From an uncultured Altererythrobacter sp. (lineage in GTDB: Bacteria > Pseudomonadota > Alphaproteobacteria > Sphingomonadales > Sphingomonadaceae): a stretch of DNA of 8,736 nucleotides. Position 1 is the stretch's first letter. Every line of letters begins with the position of its first letter. Location: the NCBI GenBank assembly GCA_946885545.1, contig CAMPGP010000074.1:1-8736 (forward strand). The letters are read 5' to 3'. The position numbers and the translations under genes are program-made. The notes beneath the pieces are model-generated. The model had not been told where the DNA came from, searched no databases, and worked only from the letters and a program-made list of their open reading frames with translations. Positions 1 to 5,847 of the stretch are shown here, piece after piece.

Positions 1-50
1 GTCGTTGTGGGCGAAAGCCCGTGGAAGTTCGAGTCTTCTCGACCGCACCA
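1..50 (+). tRNA. tRNA-Leu, 3' part only (5' part lies outside the window)
   Basis: The visible part folds as the 3' half of a class II tRNA. It has a long variable arm with stem GGGC/GCCC (9-12 with 17-20) capped by GAAA, a T-stem GGAAG/CTTCT (23-27 with 35-39) and the T-loop TTCGAGT (28-34). The acceptor 3' strand CGACCGC (40-46) is followed by discriminator A47 and an encoded CCA (48-50). A long variable arm limits the choice to Leu, Ser or Tyr. The A discriminator fits Leu or Tyr rather than Ser, and the acceptor half would pair with GCGGTCG, which I associate with alphaproteobacterial tRNA-Leu. The anticodon is outside the window, so the isoacceptor cannot be named. Confidence 0.85.
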
Positions 51-77
51 AACAGCCCATCGGGTATCCGGAACATG

Positions 78-103
78 CCTGAACGGCACCCCTGAACGGC
101 ACC
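78..103. repeat. Perfect 13-bp tandem duplication between two tRNA genes
   Basis: The unit CCTGAACGGCACC occurs twice in direct succession, at 78-90 and 91-103, with no mismatch. It lies in the 121-bp spacer between the end of tRNA-Leu and the 3' end of the convergent tRNA-Gly. No open reading frame of note covers it. It looks like a simple slippage duplication; no function can be assigned. Confidence 0.9.
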
Positions 104-171
104 GACGTGCATCACACGGCGCTCCGCATCACGCGCGATGCCGATACGCGTCCATCGATGTAGGAGAAAGC

Positions 172-245
172 TGGAGCGGGTGAAGGGAATCGAACCCTCG
201 TCGTCAGCTTGGGAAGCTGCTGCTCTACCATTGAGCTACACCCGC
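172..245 (-). tRNA. tRNA-Gly, anticodon CCC
   Basis: The reverse strand folds as a complete 74-nt cloverleaf. The acceptor is GCGGGTG/CACCCGC, the D-stem is GCTC/GAGC with loop AATGGTA, the anticodon loop is TTCCCAA (anticodon CCC at 213-211), the T-stem is GAGGG/CCCTT with loop TTCGATT, the discriminator is T and CCA is encoded. A T at position 73 and the CCC anticodon both indicate glycine, decoding GGG. The top pair of the anticodon stem (27-43) is a G-A mismatch; the other four pairs are canonical. It lies downstream of the glycan cassette on the same strand and converges on tRNA-Leu. Confidence 0.96.
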
Positions 246-275
246 GCGGCGCCGGGGCGCGAGGGGGCGCATTTG

Positions 276-293
276 CCGGGCTCGCCCGCCCGG
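276..293 (-). other. GC-only hairpin after the gtrA stop codon
   Basis: An inverted repeat CCGGGC (276-281) and GCCCGG (288-293) encloses a 6-nt loop. It begins about 35 nt past the stop of the GtrA gene and ends about 30 nt before the 5' end of tRNA-Gly, on the same strand. It could weakly terminate the operon, but no U-tract follows, so it may also be chance in GC-rich DNA. The rest of 246-328 should hold the tRNA-Gly promoter; I see no clear -35/-10 pair there. Confidence 0.25.
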
Positions 294-328
294 GTCAATC
301 CCAATTTCGGAAAGCCGCTCCGACCCAG

Positions 329-727
329 CTATCGATCCGCCATCGGCAGGCGCTCGTCGCGAAACGCCCATAGCTTGGCAAGAAGAAACGTGGTCGGCGG
401 CAAGGTTACGATGACGACGAGCACGTAGACGTAGGTCGGTAAGCCATTCGTCTCGACCACGAGCAGAATTGCGCTTGTGACCGCCAGGCTGAAGAGCGAC
501 ACGAGGGCATAGCGGCGCGCGCAACTCCATAGAGATCGGTCGGTGCGGAACGTGACGCTCGCATTCCCGCAAAACGACACTGCAAAGGCCGCGCATCCGC
601 CAAGCAGATTCGCGACAAGCGGAACGGCCCCTGCCCCCTTGATCAGGCCCCAGGCCAGCGCAACGTGCGTCAGTGTGGCGAGCATGCCTACCGCGCCGAA
701 CGACAGAGCCTGACGAGCCAAGTTCAT
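329..727 (-). CDS. GtrA-family polyprenyl-linked sugar flippase
   Basis: This encodes a small inner-membrane protein of 132 residues, the usual GtrA size. Four hydrophobic helices lie at about 7-30, 35-56, 70-93 and 97-120. The segment NLLGGCAAFAVSF (40-52), with an aromatic-ending V-T-F and a short polar loop after it, fits the GtrA pattern. The C-terminus ends in a short charged tail after W-A-F-R-D. GtrA proteins are thought to flip undecaprenyl-phosphate-linked sugars across the inner membrane for periplasmic glycosylation. The ATG overlaps the stop of the upstream methyltransferase gene (ATGA at 727-724), and GAGG (738-735) lies 7 nt before it, so translational coupling is likely. The frame is open further upstream to 1048, but that part lies inside the methyltransferase gene and is not a plausible extension. 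It is the last gene of the cassette. The exact sugar cannot be told. Confidence 0.88.
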   Translation of the reverse strand: MNLARQALSFGAVGMLATLTHVALAWGLIKGAGAVPLVANLLGGCAAFAVSFCGNASVTFRTDRSLWSCARRYALVSLFSLAVTSAILLVVETNGLPTYVYVLVVIVTLPPTTFLLAKLWAFRDERLPMADR

Positions 728-1464
728 CGTCGCGCCTCGACCGGTCGCGCGACGGCGAACAGCGAGAGGCCGATCGGCAGAGCGACCCGGCCGACGAGCC
801 GGGCCTCGAGCGCGAAAATACCGCCGAGTGCGGCGTTGACGCTGCGCGATGGCATCGCGTCGCCGCGAAACCGACCACCCGCAATGCGTGAGACGAGACG
901 CTGGACGAGAGCCAAAGGAAACAGGAATGTGTTGAAATAGCCCACACGCACCGGTTCGAAACCAGCCCGGCGCAAAAGTGCGTCGAGTGTGCGCCTGGTG
1001 TAGCGACGCTTGTGATGGTGAGCCGTGTCGTGGTCGGACCACAGGCATGGCAACGCTGGCACGGTAAGGACGATCGAGCCTCCTTGGTCCAGCCGATTGC
1101 GCAGAGCAACGAGCGAGCCGAGATCGTCGTCGATATGCTCGAGCACGTCGAGCATCGCGATCAGATCGAAGCGCTCGCCGTCGAAACCCACCGCGTGGGG
1201 AAGCTCCCCATGCGCCACCGGGCGCGCCATACGTGCCGAAGCGTAGGTGCGCGCCTCCTCGGCGAACTCGAAGGCGTCGAGGTCGCCGAACCGTTCAAGC
1301 ATCGGCAGGTTACCACCGTAGCCACACCCGGCCTCGAGAATGCGCGCGCGCTGCGGTAGCGAAACCAGGCGGCGGATAAGCGAGGCAATGATCGTGCGCC
1401 GTCCGACGAACCACCAGTGGCGGTCCTGGAGGTTTCGAAGCGACGAGTAGGCAGCTGCCTCCAT
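724..1464 (-). CDS. Class I SAM-dependent methyltransferase (Methyltransf_23/11 type), glycan-associated
   Basis: The protein has 246 residues. The SAM-binding motif I is ILEAGCGYGGN (42-52) and the post-motif acidic block is FDLIAMLDVLEHIDDD (99-114). The N-terminal HWWFVGRR (16-23) and the histidine-rich D-H-D-T-A-H-H-H-K-R-R-Y stretch (144-155) are, as I recall, typical of methyltransferases encoded in polysaccharide clusters. The C-terminus (about 178-238) is moderately hydrophobic, which may place it at the membrane, but clear spanning helices are not evident. The ATG lies 2 nt after the stop of the GtrB-like gene, with AAGGG (1477-1473) 8 nt upstream. Its stop overlaps the start of the GtrA gene. 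The position inside a Gtr operon suggests it methylates a sugar or glycan intermediate. Substrate and target atom (O, N or C) cannot be read from the sequence. Confidence 0.88.
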   Translation of the reverse strand: MEAAAYSSLRNLQDRHWWFVGRRTIIASLIRRLVSLPQRARILEAGCGYGGNLPMLERFGDLDAFEFAEEARTYASARMARPVAHGELPHAVGFDGERFDLIAMLDVLEHIDDDLGSLVALRNRLDQGGSIVLTVPALPCLWSDHDTAHHHKRRYTRRTLDALLRRAGFEPVRVGYFNTFLFPLALVQRLVSRIAGGRFRGDAMPSRSVNAALGGIFALEARLVGRVALPIGLSLFAVARPVEARR

Positions 1465-1466
1465 CG

Positions 1467-2456
1467 TCAGAACCCTTCGGTTTCAGATACTATGTAAAGC
1501 GGGCGCCCGCGAACCTGCTTGGCGATACGGCCGACGTATTCGCCCATCAGCCCGAGGCTCAGTAGATTGAGCCCGCCGAGGAACAGCACCGCTACCATGA
1601 TCGACGCATAGCCCGGCGTATCGATGCCCGAAACCAGCGTATGGGCGACAAGGAACGCCGCATAACAGAAGGCGAGCAGGGAAACGGCCGCGCCGACCAC
1701 CGTCCAGATGCGCAGGGGGAACGTAGTCGACGATACGATCCCGTCGATCGCAAGCGCGCCAAGCTTGGACGCGTTCCATTTCGTGTCGCCCACGGAACGA
1801 GCCGGGCGCACGTATTCGAGCGTCTCCGTCCGAAATCCGATCCACGAAAAGAGCCCCTTGTTGAAGCGCGAATGCTCGGCCATGCGGTTGAGCGCATCGA
1901 CCGCGACGCGATCGAACAGGCGGAAGTCGCCCACGTCCTCGGCGATCGGGTGGTCGGCGAGCGAATTGATCGCCTTGTAGAAAAGCTGCGAGCTCGAGCG
2001 CTTGAAAAGCGTGTCCGAACGGCGGTCGCAGCGCTTCGCATTGACGACTTGCGCCCCGGCCCTCCACCGTTCCACCATCGGACGAAGGAGCTCCGGCGGA
2101 TCCTGGAGGTCGACGTCCATCGGCACGACTGCATCGCCCGAAGCAGCCGCGAGACCCGCACTCAGCGCGGCCTCTTTCCCGAAGTTGCGCGACAATGTGA
2201 CCAGCCTGACCCGTGTATCGACCCGGCACAGCGCGCGTATGACCTCGGCGGTTCCGTCAGAGCTACCATCGTCGACGAACACGAATTCGAGGCGCGGCGC
2301 ATCCGCTCGGTCCGGCCATCCGGCGACGAGGGCTGCATCGACCGCCGCGACGAAGGGCCCGACGGCGTCGCGCTCGTCGAGCACGGGCACTACGAGCGAC
2401 ACTAGCGGCCGCTGGCAGGCGGTCGTTTCCGGCTCGAACTTCAATCCTTCGATCAA
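1467..2456 (-). CDS. GtrB-like polyprenyl-phosphate glycosyltransferase (GT2, DPM1-type)
   Basis: The protein has 329 residues with the GtrB/DPM1 layout. A cytoplasmic GT-A domain covers about 17-235 and two C-terminal membrane helices lie at about 250-272 and 284-306. Motifs include VVPVLDERD (22-30), the nucleotide site VDDGSSDGT (61-69), SRNFGKEAALSAG (89-101), the metal-binding DVDLQDPPE (114-122) and DFRLFDR (177-183). The end, GEYVGRI...RGRPLYIV (305-323), is the typical GtrB tail. It should transfer a sugar from a nucleotide donor to undecaprenyl phosphate on the cytoplasmic face. The start is TTG (2456-2454), overlapping the upstream stop as TTGA. GGAG (2467-2464) lies 7 nt upstream and supports this choice, and no in-frame ATG precedes the catalytic domain. 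The donor sugar (glucose, mannose, GlcNAc or other) cannot be decided. Confidence 0.93.
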   Translation of the reverse strand: MIEGLKFEPETTACQRPLVSLVVPVLDERDAVGPFVAAVDAALVAGWPDRADAPRLEFVFVDDGSSDGTAEVIRALCRVDTRVRLVTLSRNFGKEAALSAGLAAASGDAVVPMDVDLQDPPELLRPMVERWRAGAQVVNAKRCDRRSDTLFKRSSSQLFYKAINSLADHPIAEDVGDFRLFDRVAVDALNRMAEHSRFNKGLFSWIGFRTETLEYVRPARSVGDTKWNASKLGALAIDGIVSSTTFPLRIWTVVGAAVSLLAFCYAAFLVAHTLVSGIDTPGYASIMVAVLFLGGLNLLSLGLMGEYVGRIAKQVRGRPLYIVSETEGF

Positions 2457-3961
2457 CGTGCGTCTCCAAGTTTCACGCAGGCTATGGAGCCCAGTTGACC
2501 AGCGTTGCTGGTCTCACGATGGTGGTGCCTGCAAGTCCACGCCGGATCGTCCTCGAACGTGGGCGGATGGCCACGAGCGGCCGAGCGGCGGGCGGTATTG
2601 TACAGCCAGATCACCGCGGGCCGTTCGCTATCCGCCGCTACGCGCAGGACTTCGTTCGCGTCGTCATCCTGCGCAACAAGCAATGACTGAGTGGGAGTAT
2701 TTGCATCGGCTCGATCAAGGAAATAGCCGCCTATGCCTTTGAGCGAAACATCGTCGAGAATCTTGGCAGCTGGATGATCCCACACGAACAGCAGCCGGTC
2801 CGGCCGATAGAGGCTGACGAACTCGCTTCCTTCTTCGTAGCCATAGATTGCGCGATTATGTGCGGCATTCCGGGCATAATCTGCATCGAATTCGGGCAGG
2901 AAAAAGGCAAACGTTAGCACCAGGGCCGCGACCTCTTGGCGCGCGCACCGCTGGGTCAAAAGCGCAAGCCCGAGCATCGCTGCCGGAACGACCGGTACGA
3001 AATAGCGATCGGCCAGAGATGGCTGGACCAATCCGACCGAGATCGCCACGGCGAATCCTATCGCGGCGGCACAGACGGTGAGGACGAGATTGCGATTTCC
3101 GGGCATTCGAGCCATCGCACCGGGTGGACGGTGTACGATTGCTATCACCACGGCGACGACCACGCCGAATGCGACGATGTAATGCGCGCCGAATACGAAC
3201 AGAAAGTGCTCGAACGTGCTGACGAGCCCTGTCGGCTCGTACCAGATCACATCCGCGCGGCCGTAGTCCTGCAGGCGCGGTAGATGATAGGCGAACCAGC
3301 CGAGCCCGGGCAGTGCGATAAGACATATCGGCCACATGCGCATCAATTCCACACGATGGCGCTGAAGCAGGAGAACGCCCTGCCCGATCAATAGCGCCGC
3401 GGCGTAGTAGTGAGTGAGGAACATCAGCGTGCCGATGAGCACCCACAACGCCGCCCCGCTCCGCGACAACTGCTCGAACAGACGTGCTACGACCAAACAT
3501 GAGATCGTCGCGAGCAGGATCATGAGTCCGTAACCCCGAGCGTCGAGCATGATGAAGAGACCGGGCTGCCAAAACAGGATGAGAGCACCCCATGTCCATG
3601 CGCCGGTCCGGTTCAGCCCTTGCGGTCGCCATACCAACGGCAGGGCCGCTGCGCACACAACGAAGAACACACTTGGCAGACGAAGCATCAAGTTGCTGTC
3701 GCCGAATACCGTCACCCAGCCGGTCAGAAAGAGGTAGTAAAGCGGCGGATTGCAATCGAGCCAGACCTCGCGCCAGAACGAAGACCAGTCGGACCGCGTC
3801 GCGATCATCCCGCTCCAGGTTTCGTCGAGCCAAAGCGGCAATCCCGATGCAATCTGGATCCGATCGGCAACCACCCAAGCTGCGGCCAAGACCACGAATA
3901 TCTGAAACATGCGAGCCAGAGGCAGGGCCGGCTTCTGCAATGCGGGAATTGCTGTGAACAT
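2453..3961 (-). CDS. GT-C superfamily membrane glycosyltransferase (ArnT/PMT-like, GtrC role)
   Basis: This encodes a 502-residue polytopic inner-membrane protein. About ten hydrophobic segments lie between residues 17 and 355. The first periplasmic loop carries WLDETWSG (44-51), whose Asp-Glu pair matches the catalytic acidic motif of GT-C enzymes. It is followed by NPPLYY (71-76), DARGYG (140-145) and THYYA (183-187), all typical of ArnT/PMT_2-type proteins. Residues from about 356 to 502 form a polar C-terminal domain, probably periplasmic. Such enzymes use polyprenyl-phosphate sugars as donors and glycosylate a lipid, glycan or protein in the periplasm. With GtrB and GtrA downstream it takes the GtrC place. 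The ATG has GAGG (3970-3967) 5 nt upstream. It is the first gene of the operon and overlaps the next one by 4 nt. Counted lines inside it run about 50-62% GC, below mmsA (about 67% in one line). The acceptor cannot be inferred. Confidence 0.85.
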   Translation of the reverse strand: MFTAIPALQKPALPLARMFQIFVVLAAAWVVADRIQIASGLPLWLDETWSGMIATRSDWSSFWREVWLDCNPPLYYLFLTGWVTVFGDSNLMLRLPSVFFVVCAAALPLVWRPQGLNRTGAWTWGALILFWQPGLFIMLDARGYGLMILLATISCLVVARLFEQLSRSGAALWVLIGTLMFLTHYYAAALLIGQGVLLLQRHRVELMRMWPICLIALPGLGWFAYHLPRLQDYGRADVIWYEPTGLVSTFEHFLFVFGAHYIVAFGVVVAVVIAIVHRPPGAMARMPGNRNLVLTVCAAAIGFAVAISVGLVQPSLADRYFVPVVPAAMLGLALLTQRCARQEVAALVLTFAFFLPEFDADYARNAAHNRAIYGYEEGSEFVSLYRPDRLLFVWDHPAAKILDDVSLKGIGGYFLDRADANTPTQSLLVAQDDDANEVLRVAADSERPAVIWLYNTARRSAARGHPPTFEDDPAWTCRHHHRETSNAGQLGSIACVKLGDAR

Positions 3962-4001
3962 CCAAACCTCGATCGGCCTGCTATTCGACTAGGTTCTTAT
4001 G

Positions 4002-4017
4002 GTTAAGGAAGCGTTAG
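4002..4017 (-). promoter_or_regulatory. Possible CtrA-like box upstream of the glycan operon
   Basis: On the - strand the sequence reads CTAA, seven bases, then TTAAC. This matches the alphaproteobacterial CtrA consensus TTAA-N7-TTAAC with one mismatch. It lies about 40 nt before the start codon of the first cassette gene, in the only promoter-bearing gap (3962-4072). CtrA regulates cell-cycle, motility and envelope genes in many alphaproteobacteria. A one-mismatch match is weak evidence on its own, and no convincing -35/-10 pair was found beside it. Confidence 0.3.
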
Positions 4018-4019
4018 AT

Positions 4020-4048
4020 CGGGCCGTGGAGCGGCTGCGGCCGTCCCG
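4020..4048 (-). other. GC-rich hairpin downstream of the MHS transporter gene
   Basis: On the - strand, CGGC-CGCA-GCCG (4043-4032) can form a short hairpin. Alternatively, the outer segments CGGG (4048-4045) and CCCG (4023-4020) can pair around a larger imperfect stem. It starts about 25 nt after the transporter stop and lies before the glycan operon promoter region, so it may act as a terminator. No U-tract follows, and CGGCCG is common in GC-rich DNA. Confidence 0.22.
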
Positions 4049-4072
4049 CGGTTCTCCTCTACACTGGCGACT

Positions 4073-5734
4073 CTAATCGCGGATCGAGCGGCGGAAGGTC
4101 TCGGGCAGGAACAGCAGCCCGACGACCAGCGTCAGCGCGGCGATCGCGACCGGATACCACAGTCCGTAATAGATGTTGCCCGTCGCCGCGACCATCGCGA
4201 AGCTCACCGTGGGCAGGAAGCCGCCGAACCAGCCGTTTCCGATGTGGTAGGGCAGGCTCATCGCCGAATAGCGGATGCGGCTGGGGAACAGTTCGACCAG
4301 CAAGGCGGCGATCGGGCCGTAGACCATGGTCACCAGCAGCACGAGCGCGGTGAGGATCGCCACCACGCGCACCCGGTCGATCCGCGCCGGATCGGCGGCG
4401 GCGGGATAGCCTGCTTCGGCCACTGCAGCTGCGATGCGATCGGCATAGGTGGCGAGGTCGCCGGGCTCGAGCGTGCGCTGCCCGACGGTGATCTCGCCCG
4501 CGCGGTCGGCGGCGGTGGCGTCGGGGATGGCGGCCGTGGCGAGCGCCGATTTCGCCACGTCGCATCCCGTCGTGTCGAAGCTCTGCCCGCCGACGGGGTC
4601 GAACTGGAACGCGCAGGTCGCGGGGGCGGCGTGGACCGTCACCGGCGCGCGCGCCTGCGCCTCGGCCAGCGCGGGATTGGCGGCGTCGGTCAGCGCGCTG
4701 AACAGTGGGAAATAGCCGACGATCGACAGCGCGAGCCCGGCCATGATGATCTTCTTGCGCCCGATCCGGTCGCTGAGCCAGCCGAAGAACACGAAGAACG
4801 GCGTGCCCAGCGCGAGCGCGATGGCGATCAGGATGTTAGCCGTCGCGCCTTCGACCTGGAGCACGCGCTCGAGGAAGAACAGGGCGTAGAACTGCCCAGT
4901 GTACCATACCACCGCCTGACCCGCGACCGCGCCGAGCAGCGCGACGAGCACCCATTTCAGGTTGCGCCATTCCCCGAACGCCTCGCGCAGGGGGCGCTTC
5001 GAGGTCGTCCCTTGCGCCTTCATCTCCTGGAAGACCGGGCTTTCCTCCAGCTGCATGCGGATCCACAGCGAGATGCCGAGCAGGAAAATCGAGATCAGGA
5101 AGGGCACACGCCAGCCCCAGTCGGCGAAGGCTTCCTCCCCCAGCCAGGTCCTGAGGCCGATCACCACCAGCAACGCGGCGAACAGGCCGAAGGTGGCGGT
5201 CGTCTGGATGAAGCTGGTGTAGAGCCCGCGGCGGTTGTCGGGCGCGTGTTCGGCCACGTAGGTTGCCGCGCCGCCGTATTCGCCGCCGAGCGCGAGGCCC
5301 TGAAGCAGGCGCAGCGTCACCAGCGCGACCGGTGCGGCGACGCCGATGCTCGCATAGCTCGGCAGCAACCCGACCGCGAACGTCGACAGCCCCATCAGCG
5401 CCATCGTGACGAGGAAAGTGTACTTGCGCCCGACCACGTCGCCCAGCCGCCCGAACACCAGCGCCCCGAACGGCCGCACCGCGAAACCCGCGGCAAACGC
5501 GGCGAGTGCGAGGATGAAGCCCGTCGTTTCGTTGACGCCGGAGAAGAACTGCACCGAGATGATCCCAGCAAGCAGCCCGTAGAGGTAGAAATCGTACCAC
5601 TCGAACACAGTGCCGAGCGAACTGGCGGCGATCACGAGCTTCGGGTTCTGCCGCGCGCCTGCTGCCGCGTCCGCCGGAACGGAGCCGGCCGTTCCCTCGT
5701 TCCTGTGTTGAGCCAAGTCGCGCCCCCTCACCAT
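4073..5734 (-). CDS. MHS-family MFS metabolite:H+ symporter with large periplasmic insert
   Basis: This is a 553-residue, 12-helix major facilitator of the metabolite:H+ symporter group (ProP/KgtP/ShiA-like). Diagnostic segments are EWYDFYLYG in helix 1 (45-53), the loop 2-3 motif GRLGDVVGRKYT (95-106), LQGLALGGEYGGA (144-156), its second-half repeat GWLSDRIGRKK (318-328) and PETFR near the end (544-548). Common MHS proteins have about 430-450 residues. The extra length is an insert of about 105 residues (about 347-452) between helices 9 and 10, predicted periplasmic, with cysteines 374 and 391 that could form a disulfide. I recall similar inserts in a subset of proteobacterial MHS transporters. 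The ATG at 5734 has no good ribosome site. A TTG at 5716, six codons in, has AGGGGG (5728-5723) 6 nt upstream and may be the real start. It is divergent from mmsA. The substrate is unknown; an organic acid is plausible. Confidence 0.93.
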   Translation of the reverse strand: MVRGRDLAQHRNEGTAGSVPADAAAGARQNPKLVIAASSLGTVFEWYDFYLYGLLAGIISVQFFSGVNETTGFILALAAFAAGFAVRPFGALVFGRLGDVVGRKYTFLVTMALMGLSTFAVGLLPSYASIGVAAPVALVTLRLLQGLALGGEYGGAATYVAEHAPDNRRGLYTSFIQTTATFGLFAALLVVIGLRTWLGEEAFADWGWRVPFLISIFLLGISLWIRMQLEESPVFQEMKAQGTTSKRPLREAFGEWRNLKWVLVALLGAVAGQAVVWYTGQFYALFFLERVLQVEGATANILIAIALALGTPFFVFFGWLSDRIGRKKIIMAGLALSIVGYFPLFSALTDAANPALAEAQARAPVTVHAAPATCAFQFDPVGGQSFDTTGCDVAKSALATAAIPDATAADRAGEITVGQRTLEPGDLATYADRIAAAVAEAGYPAAADPARIDRVRVVAILTALVLLVTMVYGPIAALLVELFPSRIRYSAMSLPYHIGNGWFGGFLPTVSFAMVAATGNIYYGLWYPVAIAALTLVVGLLFLPETFRRSIRD

Positions 5735-5847
5735 CCCCGATTTGGCGTGACACTAACCCATCCGTGCTGAGCCGCAAGCTCGCCTCGGCCCTTGCGTGCG
5801 CAGTATGCTCGGCTAGAGACGCCTGCGAAAGTTACAGGAGAAACCAC
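5735..5847. promoter_or_regulatory. Divergent intergenic region between the MHS transporter and mmsA
   Basis: These 113 bp must carry promoters for both genes. A GTG at 5764 is in frame with mmsA and the frame is open to it, but it lacks a ribosome site. A possible mmsA -35 (TTGCGT, 5792-5797) is followed by only a poor -10 candidate (TAGAGA, 5814-5819). A GAGC/GCTC inverted repeat with a 5-nt spacer lies at 5768-5780 and is too short to call an operator. The call rests on gene arrangement, not on a recognised motif. Confidence 0.45.

Noticed and set aside
1..250. Integration site or island boundary at the tRNA pair
   Set aside because: No integrase gene and no second copy of the tRNA-Leu 3' end was seen elsewhere in the window.
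138..428. 96-codon open frame on the + strand across tRNA-Gly
   Set aside because: Part of it is simply the complement of the tRNA; it has no ribosome site and no homologue-like motif.
728..1048. N-terminal extension of the GtrA protein
   Set aside because: The frame is open but lies wholly inside the methyltransferase gene. The extension is Arg-rich and not membrane-like, and the ATG at 727 has a good ribosome site.
225..1109. 294-codon open frame on the - strand across the tRNA-Gly and the GtrA gene
   Set aside because: It overlaps a tRNA and two genes with recognisable domains in another frame; its composition is Arg/Ser/Cys-rich without a fold signature.
4244..5770. 508-codon open frame on the + strand opposite the MHS transporter
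   Set aside because: It is antisense to a clear transporter gene. The predicted product is rich in Arg, Glu, His and Gly, as expected for the complementary frame of GC-rich coding DNA, and shows no domain.
5764..5847. Upstream GTG start that would give MmsA an extra 28-residue leader
   Set aside because: No ribosome site precedes it, MmsA is cytoplasmic, and the ATG at 5848 with AGGAG gives the normal family length.
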